This document shows positions 43,141 through 50,502 of a stretch of DNA of 64,000 nt, in pieces; the stretch's first letter is position 1; every line of letters starts with the position of its first letter. The position numbers and the translations under genes were made by a program. The stretch lies in contig NZ_WAEM01000003.1 in the NCBI RefSeq assembly GCF_008806775.1, positions 361,017 to 425,016 on the forward strand. The letters run 5' to 3'. The notes under the pieces are model-generated. The model was not told where the DNA came from. It searched no databases and worked only from the letters and a program-made list of their open reading frames with translations. The stretch is from Flavobacterium luteum. GTDB lineage: Bacteria; Bacteroidota; Bacteroidia; Flavobacteriales; Flavobacteriaceae.

Positions 43141-43668
43141 TTATAAGCTTTGAGGTCTGTCTCGTTTAATGATTAAAGCGGTTACAAGTCCAATGATACT
43201 GTATACAATCAAATTAAAAGCAAAACCTTTCATTTGACCCAATGCGCCAAATGAGTCTGATTTTTCCATTTCCGCAATCATTTTATTAATATCGGCTGCT
43301 TTAGTGCCAAATTTCTGCATCATTTCTACAGAATATTTTATAATATTATCTGTAATAATAGCTTTAGCTTCAGTATCTATAACATTAAACAATAAAATGC
43401 TATATAAAGTAGAAATAAAAAAACCTAGAGCCACAGTAATAAAAAAACTACTAAACACTTCTTTAAAAGTGATAAAACCACCAATATTTTTCTTGTATTT
43501 TATGGCAGCCAAAACTCCGAATCCAGTAATAATCATAACATTTACAATACCAATCCAAGAACTAGTAAATAAACTAATGTCAATAGAATAGATAAGTGTA
43601 GTCATGACCACTAAAAAAATCCCTAGAAAAATCCCTAAATTCAATGAATTTTTTCTCAAAGCCTCCAT
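43141..43668 (-). CDS. DUF4199 domain membrane protein
   Basis: A 175-residue protein with four transmembrane segments (LGIFLGIFLVVMTTLIYSID, IVNVMIITGFGVLAAIKY, FFITVALGFFISTLYSILL, FNLIVYSIIGLVTALIIKR) and a central hydrophilic helix. GFITFKEVFSSFFITVA is the conserved DUF4199 motif. The function is unknown. In Bacteroidota it is regularly placed directly before this type of glycosyltransferase, so a partner role in polyprenyl-sugar handling is plausible but unproven. Confidence 0.8.
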   Translation of the reverse strand: MEALRKNSLNLGIFLGIFLVVMTTLIYSIDISLFTSSWIGIVNVMIITGFGVLAAIKYKKNIGGFITFKEVFSSFFITVALGFFISTLYSILLFNVIDTEAKAIITDNIIKYSVEMMQKFGTKAADINKMIAEMEKSDSFGALGQMKGFAFNLIVYSIIGLVTALIIKRDRPQSL

Positions 43669-43697
43669 AAAGTATAAATTGGTTAAAAATTAATTTA

Positions 43698-43705
43698 CAA
43701 ATATA
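43698..43705 (-). promoter_or_regulatory. -7 promoter element for the DUF4199-glycosyltransferase operon
   Basis: The minus strand reads TATATTTG, 30 bases before the DUF4199 ATG. It is divergent from the L31 promoter. Confidence 0.5.
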
Positions 43706-43772
43706 ACAATTCCCAATTTAATGAGTGAACTATTTCCGTTTGGATAATCAATTAAAAAAAATCAGCATAAGG

Positions 43773-43802
43773 TTTGATTATTGAAAAATAAGTGTAAATT
43801 TG
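43773..43802 (+). promoter_or_regulatory. Promoter of rpmE2
   Basis: TTTG (43773-43776), an 18-base spacer and TAAATTTG (43795-43802) closely match the Bacteroidota housekeeping promoter. It implies a leader of about 95 bases. Confidence 0.7.
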
Positions 43803-43838
43803 CACTCTCAAAAATAATTATAAAAAAGTTATAGTGAG

Positions 43839-43867
43839 TTGATACCTTTCCGTAACGAAAGCATCAA
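43839..43867 (+). promoter_or_regulatory. Hairpin in the L31 mRNA leader
   Basis: TTGAT pairs with ATCAA, and inside it CTTTC with GAAAG around a CGTAAC loop, with a small internal loop. It lies in the untranslated leader of the L31 gene and is a candidate binding site for autogenous control. Confidence 0.5.
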
Positions 43868-43905
43868 GACAAATTATAATTGAAACAAATAAAAAGATTC
43901 ACAAG

Positions 43906-44157
43906 ATGAAAAAAGGAGTTCACCCAGAAAATTACAGATTAGTAGCATTTAAAGACATGTCAAATGAAGATGTTTTTATCACTAAATCTACTGCTGATAC
44001 AAGAGAAACAATTATACACGACGGTGTAGAATATCCAGTAGTGAAAATGGAGATTTCAAGAACTTCTCATCCTTTTTACACTGGTAAATCTAAACTTATT
44101 GATACAGCAGGTCGTATCGATAAATTTAAAACTAAATACGCTAAACACGTAAAATAA
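43906..44157 (+). CDS. rpmE2: 50S ribosomal protein L31 type B
   Basis: An 83-residue protein beginning [20 protein letters not shown] and containing [24 protein letters not shown]. It lacks the CxxC zinc site of L31A, so it is the zinc-independent type B form and bridges the subunits of the ribosome without metal. It is monocistronic, with a strong promoter, a structured leader of about 95 bases and a terminator directly after. Confidence 0.96.
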   Translation: MKKGVHPENYRLVAFKDMSNEDVFITKSTADTRETIIHDGVEYPVVKMEISRTSHPFYTGKSKLIDTAGRIDKFKTKYAKHVK

Positions 44158-44184
44158 TATTTTTTTCGTTGTTTTCAATCATAC

Positions 44185-44214
44185 AAAGTCTTCCAGCTCG
44201 GGAGACTTTTTTAT
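44185..44214 (+). terminator. Terminator after rpmE2
   Basis: AAAGTCT pairs with AGACTTT, extended by TCC/GGG pairing, followed by a T-run. Confidence 0.8.
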
Positions 44215-44249
44215 TTTATGCTGATTCCTAATCGTATGCCTAAACTTTG

Positions 44250-44257
44250 TAACTTTG
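44250..44257 (+). promoter_or_regulatory. -7 promoter element for the GlmU-like gene
   Basis: TAACTTTG, with a leader of about 55 bases that contains a GCC-GAAA-GGC tetraloop hairpin at 44279-44288. Confidence 0.5.
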
Positions 44258-44316
44258 AATCATTGTAACCTTGACCCGAGCCGAAAGGCGAACGGAGTGA
44301 AATTAAACTTCTAAAA

Positions 44317-45516
44317 ATGAACTATATTCTTTTTGACGGAACTGTAAGAAACGCATTATTACCATTCACTTTTACACGACCTGTTGCCGATATCCGCATC
44401 GGCATTTTAACCATCCGTGAAAAATGGGAGAAATATTTGGGAACTACCACTACTACTTTAACTGAGGAGTATTTGTCAGAAAAATATCCAATGGTAGAAA
44501 TGGAAGAAAACATTATGATAAACGCTTCTTTTTTGCCAAATGGCGTTTTATCTGAAATGGTGTCAAATCTTGAAGCCAACCAAGCTATTTTTAAAGGAGA
44601 AGAAGTCATTGCTTTTTTTACGCAAGACACACAGGAAGAAGTTGATTTTGATGCATATGAAATTATAGAATACAATGAAGATTGCCTTTTTATAGCTAAT
44701 ACTTGGGATATTTTCGCCAAAAATGATGCTGCAATTCGAGAGGATTTCGAACTTTTAACAGAAGATAGAAAATCACAACCCATCCCTAAAAGTGTTAATG
44801 TAATATCTCCCGAAAATATCTTTATTGAAGAGGGTGCAAAACTCGAATTTGTAACGTTAAACGCTTCGACGGGGCCAATTTATATAGGTAAAAATTCTGA
44901 AATCATGGAGGGTTCCGTAATTCGTGGGCCATTTGCTTTGTGCGAAGAAGCTCAAGTAAAACTGGCTACAAAAGTATATGGCGCTACGACTGTTGGGCCT
45001 CATTGTAGAATAGGTGGTGAAGTAAATAATTCCGTGCTCTTTGGGTATTCAAATAAAGGTCATGATGGGTTCTTAGGAAATTCAGTTCTTGGCGAATGGT
45101 GTAATATAGGAGCCGACAGTAACAATTCGAACTTAAAAAATAATTATGAAGAAGTGAAATTGTGGAGTTATGAAACAGAAAATTTTGCTAAAACGGGGCT
45201 TCAATTTTGCGGCTTAATGATGGGCGATCACAGTAAATGTGGTATCAATACGATGTTTAATACGGGGACTGTTGTTGGTGTGAGTACAAATATTTTTGGT
45301 TCAGGCTTTCCTCGCAATTTTGTGCCAAGTTTTTCTTGGGGAGGTGCTTCAGGTTTTACGACTTATATTACCAAAAAAGCTTTTGAAACTGCTAGAATTG
45401 TTATGTCTCGACGTCATATTGAGTTTACAGATGAAGATGCTAAAATCTTAGAATACGTTTTTGAAGAGACTAAAAAATGGAGGAAAGAGGAATTAATTTA
45501 TAAAAACACACCATAG
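44317..45516 (+). CDS. GlmU-like nucleotidyltransferase with left-handed beta-helix
   Basis: A 399-residue protein. The N-terminal part starts MNYILFDGTVRNALLPFTFTRPVADIRIG, a variant of the nucleotidyltransferase start in which the GxGTRL loop is not evident. The C-terminal half is a hexapeptide beta-helix (ISPENIFIEEGAKLEFVTLNA, IGKNSEIMEGSVIRGPFAL, GGEVNNSVLFGYSNKGHDGFLGNSVLGEWC). Homologues are called GlmU family protein in Flavobacteria. It may make or bind a nucleotide sugar, but the missing canonical loop makes the catalytic role uncertain. It probably belongs to envelope or lipopolysaccharide synthesis. Confidence 0.75.
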   Translation: MNYILFDGTVRNALLPFTFTRPVADIRIGILTIREKWEKYLGTTTTTLTEEYLSEKYPMVEMEENIMINASFLPNGVLSEMVSNLEANQAIFKGEEVIAFFTQDTQEEVDFDAYEIIEYNEDCLFIANTWDIFAKNDAAIREDFELLTEDRKSQPIPKSVNVISPENIFIEEGAKLEFVTLNASTGPIYIGKNSEIMEGSVIRGPFALCEEAQVKLATKVYGATTVGPHCRIGGEVNNSVLFGYSNKGHDGFLGNSVLGEWCNIGADSNNSNLKNNYEEVKLWSYETENFAKTGLQFCGLMMGDHSKCGINTMFNTGTVVGVSTNIFGSGFPRNFVPSFSWGGASGFTTYITKKAFETARIVMSRRHIEFTDEDAKILEYVFEETKKWRKEELIYKNTP

Positions 45517-45614
45517 ACAATACTTGAGACAAATGGGGAAAGTTTTAAAACGAAGCTTTAATTCAAATAGAAAAAGTAGAACTCAGTAATTCCACATAAA
45601 ACATTTAAGTTCAT

Positions 45615-46025
45615 TTAGCTCTTGCTTAAAGTTCTTAAATGAATTAAATCGTGTAGTTTTTTTGATTTTGTTCGAGCTAATGTCATAAAAAATAAAGACA
45701 TAAAGTCAACTTCTTTGATGTCCTTTTTAATTTTCTTAAATTCAATTACCGTTTTACTAATAGTATCAAATGCAATAATATGCAGGTTTGTTCTTGATTT
45801 TATCTCATCATATTCTTCTAATTCAAAGCCTATTAATAATACAATAACCATTGTTATTTTATCGTTAGAGACTTCAATTGAGTGTCTTCTGGGAACTACA
45901 GTGAGTTTTTTGTGTTCTTTAAAATCAACCATATAGGCTAAAGATTGATTGATGTCTTTATTTTTTAGGAGATCAAGTAAAATAGAATGATTGATTCTTC
46001 GGTATATAAATTCTAAATTTCCCAT
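45615..46025 (-). CDS. Protein of unknown function in the WYL island
   Basis: A 136-residue basic cytosolic protein without a recognised family. It is mixed alpha/beta (MVDFKEHKKLTVVPRRHSIEV, KITMVIVLLIGFELEEYDEI, LHIIAFDTISKTVIEFKKI) and ends in a positively charged helix (LARTKSKKLHDLIHLRTLSKS). It starts 2 bases after the small membrane protein gene and shares its promoter, so the two are one unit under the candidate WYL operator at 46332-46350. Confidence 0.6.
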   Translation of the reverse strand: MGNLEFIYRRINHSILLDLLKNKDINQSLAYMVDFKEHKKLTVVPRRHSIEVSNDKITMVIVLLIGFELEEYDEIKSRTNLHIIAFDTISKTVIEFKKIKKDIKEVDFMSLFFMTLARTKSKKLHDLIHLRTLSKS

Positions 46026-46027
46026 AA

Positions 46028-46249
46028 TTAAAACATGCCTCCTCCTATTGCTAATCTAATTACGCCTACAATTACAACAATGGTGCAAATTTTCTTCCCG
46101 CTTTCGGCATTAGATACGCTACTAATGATTAGGCCAACAACAGCCATTGGAACAACAATCCAATTTAGCCAACCCAATAAGGGTATAAATGCCACTAGCA
46201 TGGCCAACAAACATATGATACCTAGAAGTAAAGACACAGTTTTCATCAA
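46028..46249 (-). CDS. Small membrane protein in the WYL island
   Basis: A 73-residue protein, almost wholly hydrophobic: MMKTVSLLLGIICLLAMLVAF and LNWIVVPMAVVGLIISSVS are two clear transmembrane segments, and a third (ICTIVVIVGVIRLAIGG) follows a short charged turn. No family was recognised. It is the first gene after operator-promoter site 1. Small membrane proteins encoded beside an ATPase and a WYL regulator would fit a membrane effector, but this is only a guess from context. Confidence 0.6.
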   Translation of the reverse strand: MMKTVSLLLGIICLLAMLVAFIPLLGWLNWIVVPMAVVGLIISSVSNAESGKKICTIVVIVGVIRLAIGGGMF

Positions 46250-46551
46250 TTTTATAATATAATTTTGCCTACTCTAGTTGGTTTTCAGCTTCCCCATTTG
46301 ATACGAAAGTAAATTCCGAAAATGCCAAAGTGCGACGGACTAAAATAAAATAACCAACATTTTTTGGGTGTTGGTTTGGTTCTAATGAAAACCTTTTAAT
46401 TTTTCTCATTTGGGTTTAACATTTAAATCCTTTCTAGTACTTGTTTGTAATCCGAAATTGTACTCTTTTCTAATTCTAATATTTTTTATCATTTTTAACT
46501 AATTTTAAATTAATGTTTTATTTTACTTTTTTTAATAAGTGCAACATGTAT
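46250..46551 (-). promoter_or_regulatory. Region without gene: operator-promoter site 1 and terminator-like hairpin
   Basis: On the minus strand a hairpin (AACCAACA 46352-46359 with TGTTGGTT 46369-46376) is followed by a T-rich tract, then the operator-like core TTTTAGTCCGTCGCACTTTG (GACGGA on plus at 46334-46339) and the -7-like element TACTTTCG (46304-46311), 55 bases before the small membrane protein gene. The hairpin may end the AAA+ ATPase transcript. The remaining bases up to 46551 show nothing recognisable. Confidence 0.65.
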
Positions 46552-48210
46552 TTAAAACCCTATCCTACTTCCTTTATTTTTAGGACCCCAAGATTCGTTT
46601 TCGCAAAAAGCCATGATTTTTTCAAAATTTATTTTTTTACCCAAAACCACCTCTTCCATCACACATTTTCGGGCTATGTTTTCCATTTCTCCTCCCGAAA
46701 ATGGGAAACGTTGTGCTAACAATAAGGCTTCTTCAGGAGTGATTTTACGAAGTTTCGTTTTCCATATTTTTGATGCATTTTCCAAGTTAGGCTTTTCAAA
46801 TCCTATTTTAAACAAAAAGCGGCGTTCAAAAGCAGCATCTAAATTTTGAATCAAATTAGTGGTGGCAAACAAAATTCCTTCAAAATGTTCCATTTCTTCT
46901 AAAAAAATGTTTTGTATGGCATTTTCGGTATCGGCCACCGAAGATGATCCTGCGTCTTTGCGCTTCCCAATGATTGCGTCGGCTTCGTTGAGTAATAGTA
47001 TCGGACAAACCTCCGATTCGTCTTTGAAATCTTGATAATCGGTGAATATTTTTTTGACCAATTTTTGACTCTCTCCAAACCACATCGATTTATTATCGGA
47101 AATGTCAACTTTATAAATCGGACGGTTGTATTTTTTTGCCAATTGATATACTGTTTCTGTTTTTCCAGTTCCTGGTTTGCCATGCAAGAGTATCGTTATT
47201 CCCGATGTCATGTTGTTGATTTTTAATTTTTTTTGCAATTTTATGAAAGCAACTTCCGACATGCTTCTTGAAACCGATTCCAATTGTTGTTGCTCGGCAG
47301 GGTTGTAAAATAATTGGCGTTTTTGGATTTTTTCAGTATCAATTAGTTTGTCGTTTTTGTTGACTTTGTATCCAATTTTAATGCCTTCAAAATTGTATAT
47401 CAAATCCAATGCTTTTTTGGTCAATTGTATTTTGTGTGAACCTGCAAACAACGCATTGCCCTTTTCGATTAAGTTCAATTCATTGAGTTTGGTTTTGCCT
47501 TCTAAAAACTGTGAAATGTATCGAGATGTATCTCTTTTATAAAAGGTAAAATCATCAACGGTACTTTGCAAACTCGATTGAAAATTGTTTTCACCTCTGC
47601 TCATTCCATCGATGATGACATCAAAAAAGACGAAACAATCAAGAAGTTCTAATTTACTCTTTAATGCAAAATTGACCAATTTAAAGTGTTTATTTTCTTG
47701 CAATAAATTTTTGAACTGATAAATGAAATAAGAATATTCAATTTCCTTATTGTCTTTTTGTTCGCTAAGTTTATCAAATTCACTTAGAAATCCTTCGAAC
47801 GTATTTTCTCTTTCTTTAACTAATAATAATTCATCTGGAATGGTTTTGTTATCCGAAATGAATCTGATAATATGCTTAGGTACAATATATTCTACTGTAT
47901 CTCGTAATTTGACTTCAATTAATAGTTCCTTCTTTACTAAAAGTTCTAAATGCGACATATATTTAATAAATTCATAGTACTCTAGATTTAAATGTCTCAT
48001 CAAAAAGTACAATTTGGTCGATTCTATACAACCTAATACAATAAAAGAGGCCGCTAATACCGACTCTATTTCATTGGTTTTAAAGTATTCAGAAATCATT
48101 ACAATTTCTTTTTGTAAATTTTCGTAGTGTTTCATTTTTAATTTTGAGTCTTTTGAAGCTTGATGAACTTGTTCAATTGCTTCCAAAATTGTGCAGGTGG
48201 TAGTTTCCAT
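46552..48210 (-). CDS. AAA+ ATPase with N-terminal helical region
   Basis: A 552-residue protein. The first 310 residues are mostly helical and of unknown fold, possibly including winged-helix elements. The classical AAA domain follows: Walker A LLHGKPGTGKTETVYQLAKKY, Walker B PILLLNEADAIIGKR (Asn in place of the usual first Asp), sensor 1 GILFATTNLIQNLDAAFERRF including the Arg fingers, and a small lid helical domain (PFSGGEMENIARKCVMEE). It is related to SpoVK/FtsH-like AAA unfoldases but lacks a protease domain. It has its own operator-promoter (site 2), 18 bases of predicted leader, and lies in the WYL island. Confidence 0.85.
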   Translation of the reverse strand: METTTCTILEAIEQVHQASKDSKLKMKHYENLQKEIVMISEYFKTNEIESVLAASFIVLGCIESTKLYFLMRHLNLEYYEFIKYMSHLELLVKKELLIEVKLRDTVEYIVPKHIIRFISDNKTIPDELLLVKERENTFEGFLSEFDKLSEQKDNKEIEYSYFIYQFKNLLQENKHFKLVNFALKSKLELLDCFVFFDVIIDGMSRGENNFQSSLQSTVDDFTFYKRDTSRYISQFLEGKTKLNELNLIEKGNALFAGSHKIQLTKKALDLIYNFEGIKIGYKVNKNDKLIDTEKIQKRQLFYNPAEQQQLESVSRSMSEVAFIKLQKKLKINNMTSGITILLHGKPGTGKTETVYQLAKKYNRPIYKVDISDNKSMWFGESQKLVKKIFTDYQDFKDESEVCPILLLNEADAIIGKRKDAGSSSVADTENAIQNIFLEEMEHFEGILFATTNLIQNLDAAFERRFLFKIGFEKPNLENASKIWKTKLRKITPEEALLLAQRFPFSGGEMENIARKCVMEEVVLGKKINFEKIMAFCENESWGPKNKGSRIGF

Positions 48211-48653
48211 AAGACGTTAATTTTAATATTGAAACAAAATTATCGTCTCACTCCGTCAAATTGCGACGGACTAAAATAAAAAAACCAACACTTTTTGGGT
48301 GTTGGTTGAGTGAAAAAATAGATATTAAATTAAACCACATTATTTTTATAAGAATGCTTTTTCTGAATGTTTTTAGTAAAATGAATTTCCTTTTTTCGAT
48401 TAAGTAGCATACTATTTTTTTTATAAAAGTAATGGCAAGAAATGTCAAAGGGTGTCGTTGTAAAATATTATATAAAACAAAGGAGGCTTGAAAAAGCCTC
48501 CTTTAACATATTCATTATCCAATACTTCGACAGACATTCTTTTTCCAAGCGAATACCATTGGTGTTATTTTATAGCCTCTATTTTTTTATTATCGGCTTT
48601 TCTATTTAGTTTAAATTTATTTTAAAAAGGTATTATAGATTAAAGTAAAGAAG
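48211..48653 (-). promoter_or_regulatory. Region without gene: operator-promoter site 2 with two hairpins
   Basis: Minus-strand order: a strong hairpin AAAGGAGGCTT/AAGCCTCCTTT (48479-48504), ending the UDG-like gene; a second hairpin AACCAACA/TGTTGGTT (48283-48307) with a T-tract; then the palindromic operator TCCGTC-N7-GACGGA (48252-48270) and the -7 element TAATTTTG (48235-48242), before the AAA+ gene. A 66-codon minus-strand frame over 48248-48448 is not considered a gene. Confidence 0.7.
48479..48504 (-). terminator. Terminator after the UDG-like gene
   Basis: A perfect 11-bp stem AAAGGAGGCTT/AAGCCTCCTTT with a 4-base loop, followed on the minus strand by a TTTGTTTT tract. Confidence 0.8.
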
Positions 48654-49373
48654 TTAACTTAGTTGATTTTTCTTCCATTTCTCAATTGTAGTAATGATAT
48701 CATCTACATATAAATCCCTTTTTATTGAAGTTTGTGCAGGATGATAAGCAGAAATATAAAGCTTTTCATTGTCGATAATATAACCTACTGAGCCTTGAAT
48801 TTTAATTTCAAATTTTTCTAAATTGAGTAGACTAGAGTATAAATGAAAAGTATTACCAAAAATATATACATTTGGATTTAGTAAGTCTATTTGTCTTATT
48901 AATAAATCTGAGTGTTTCTCTATAGATTCGTATAAATCAGAAAAATCAGTTCTAGTGACATTTTTTGAAGGCAATTTTTGCGAATTGATAAATGCAACAT
49001 TTCTAACAACATCACACATTTCGTGAGCATCTCTAATAAAATTCATTTCTTTCCATTTTACAAAATTATTATGAACGCTATAAGAAATGTAAATCATTGG
49101 ATGCCAAGTTGGTTTATGACTTCTGTTAAATTGCTCTAAGTATAAATCATTTCCCTTAAACATATCAAAATATGACCATCCTCCTCCTGTACCATCTTCT
49201 TCATCGTAAGGTTCTTTTAACATCCAAGCTAGTCGTATGTCTTTTTTGAAATAAATGTCTGGTATCATAACACCGTCTGGAATAACATATCTATTTTCCT
49301 CTGGTTTATTCATTCTAATAATCATTTCATCAATTAATTTTTTATACTCAAAATCAAAGTTTTCTGGTTTCAT
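48654..49373 (-). CDS. Possible uracil-DNA-glycosylase-fold protein
   Basis: A 239-residue protein. IRLAWMLKEPYDEEDGTGGGW near residue 53, LLNPNVYIFGNTFHLYSSLL near 166 and LYISAYHPAQTSIKRDLYVDDI near the C-terminus match in position and type the three core motifs of the UDG superfamily (water-activating GxDPY-like loop, central strand and HPS-like loop). The exact catalytic residues are not those of family 1 UDG, so base excision activity is uncertain. It is in the WYL island, between the AAA+ and WYL genes, but has no operator copy of its own. Confidence 0.5.
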   Translation of the reverse strand: MKPENFDFEYKKLIDEMIIRMNKPEENRYVIPDGVMIPDIYFKKDIRLAWMLKEPYDEEDGTGGGWSYFDMFKGNDLYLEQFNRSHKPTWHPMIYISYSVHNNFVKWKEMNFIRDAHEMCDVVRNVAFINSQKLPSKNVTRTDFSDLYESIEKHSDLLIRQIDLLNPNVYIFGNTFHLYSSLLNLEKFEIKIQGSVGYIIDNEKLYISAYHPAQTSIKRDLYVDDIITTIEKWKKNQLS

Positions 49374-49496
49374 ATTTTATAATTTCTGTAAATTTAATCT
49401 TTTTTTTAAACCATTAGTACTGTTTTTCTATTTGCTTAAATAACAAATAAACGCAAGTCTTAATATCAGCCAGCGCATTTAAATACATTCAGTTTT

Positions 49497-50396
49497 TCAT
49501 TGATATAAACCTTGTATTTCTTTAATGCTTTCCTTCATGGTTTCTACCAAAATTTTGGGTGCTAGTACTTTAACATGACTACCATATTTTAGGAGTTCCA
49601 TTACAATGTCATCAGTAAGATGAATGTAAATTTCCGCTACTATGGTTTCCTCGTTTTCTTCAACTATTTGTTGGGAGTCGTGTAATGGAAATGTTTTGAT
49701 ATAGTTTCCTTGTTGTTTAGAAAATTGCAAAATTACTTTCTCAGCAGGGGCATAAGTTTCAACCCCAAAAGCATGTTGAAACGCTTTGACTACATTATAA
49801 GCAATGGGTTTAAATTTGGTATCAGTAATTTTTAAGTGAGAGATGCGGTCCAAACCAAAAGTCTTTACAGTATTGGTGCTTATTTCGAAAGCTACCAAAT
49901 ACCATCTTTGTTGCGATTCTTTTACAGCAATGGGTTTAACCAAGCGTTGCGTACTAAAATTGTCCCAATGTTTTTGATGGGTAAATTGTATAATAGTAAG
50001 ATTTTGTATGGCATGAATAATACCATGAATGTGTTCCGTTCCTAACGATTTTCTTTTTTCAAGAAACACACTTGGAGATAATTTATTCCCTTCTTGTAGC
50101 GCATGATGTATCGAAAAAGCATCTATCATTCGAGTTACCGATTGGTTTTCTATCTCCGCTTCATCAATAGCGTAGGTTTTGTCTTTTCGGTCATAGTGTA
50201 TCACAATTCCAAAAAGGGTAATGATGTCTTTCTTGTCACGCTCAAAGGTGCGTATAGCATATTCAAAAGACGTTTCAATATCATCTTGTTCCAGTTTGCT
50301 CATCACATGTTTTTGCAGTTCGTTAAAACTAGAAGGTCTGCTTCTTAAACGTTCTATGACGTACAAATACCTTTTAAAATAAATTAATTTTGACAT
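49497..50396 (-). CDS. WYL domain transcriptional regulator
   Basis: A 299-residue regulator. An N-terminal winged helix (YFKRYLYVIERLRSRPSSFNEL, YAIRTFERDKKDIITLFGI) is followed by a linker and the WYL domain (LVKPIAVKESQQRWYLVAFEI with TVKTFGLDRISHLKI, including the ligand-contact Arg), then a C-terminal WCX-like extension used for dimers. WYL proteins sense nucleic acid or nucleotide ligands and often control defence genes (BrxR, CapW) or DNA repair. The promoter of this gene holds operator copy site 3, so it probably regulates itself. Confidence 0.9.
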   Translation of the reverse strand: MSKLIYFKRYLYVIERLRSRPSSFNELQKHVMSKLEQDDIETSFEYAIRTFERDKKDIITLFGIVIHYDRKDKTYAIDEAEIENQSVTRMIDAFSIHHALQEGNKLSPSVFLEKRKSLGTEHIHGIIHAIQNLTIIQFTHQKHWDNFSTQRLVKPIAVKESQQRWYLVAFEISTNTVKTFGLDRISHLKITDTKFKPIAYNVVKAFQHAFGVETYAPAEKVILQFSKQQGNYIKTFPLHDSQQIVEENEETIVAEIYIHLTDDIVMELLKYGSHVKVLAPKILVETMKESIKEIQGLYQ

Positions 50397-50413
50397 AATT
50401 TCGAAATATTTTT

Positions 50414-50463
50414 CAAAGATAATTTATTTGTCTGCCATTTTGTGACGGAGTAAAATAAATAAA
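50414..50463 (-). promoter_or_regulatory. Operator-promoter site 3 of the WYL gene
   Basis: On the minus strand, TTATTTTACTCCGTCACAAA with a following ATGGCA precedes the -7 element TATCTTTG (50414-50421). GACGGA on the plus strand begins 30 bases after the -7 box starts, the same distance as in sites 1 and 2. Predicted leader: about 11 bases. Confidence 0.7.
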
Positions 50464-50502
50464 ATAGTTATTATATAAAACCGTATTGCTTATAATAAAT
50501 TA

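Noticed and set aside
46880..47183. Two other minus-strand frames inside the AAA+ gene (67 and 94 codons)
   Set aside because: Shadows of the AAA domain coding sequence, with no start context or domain.
48248..48448. Minus-strand frame of 66 codons upstream of the AAA+ gene
   Set aside because: It crosses the hairpin and operator of site 2; composition is Lys/Ile-rich, as expected of random AT-rich sequence.
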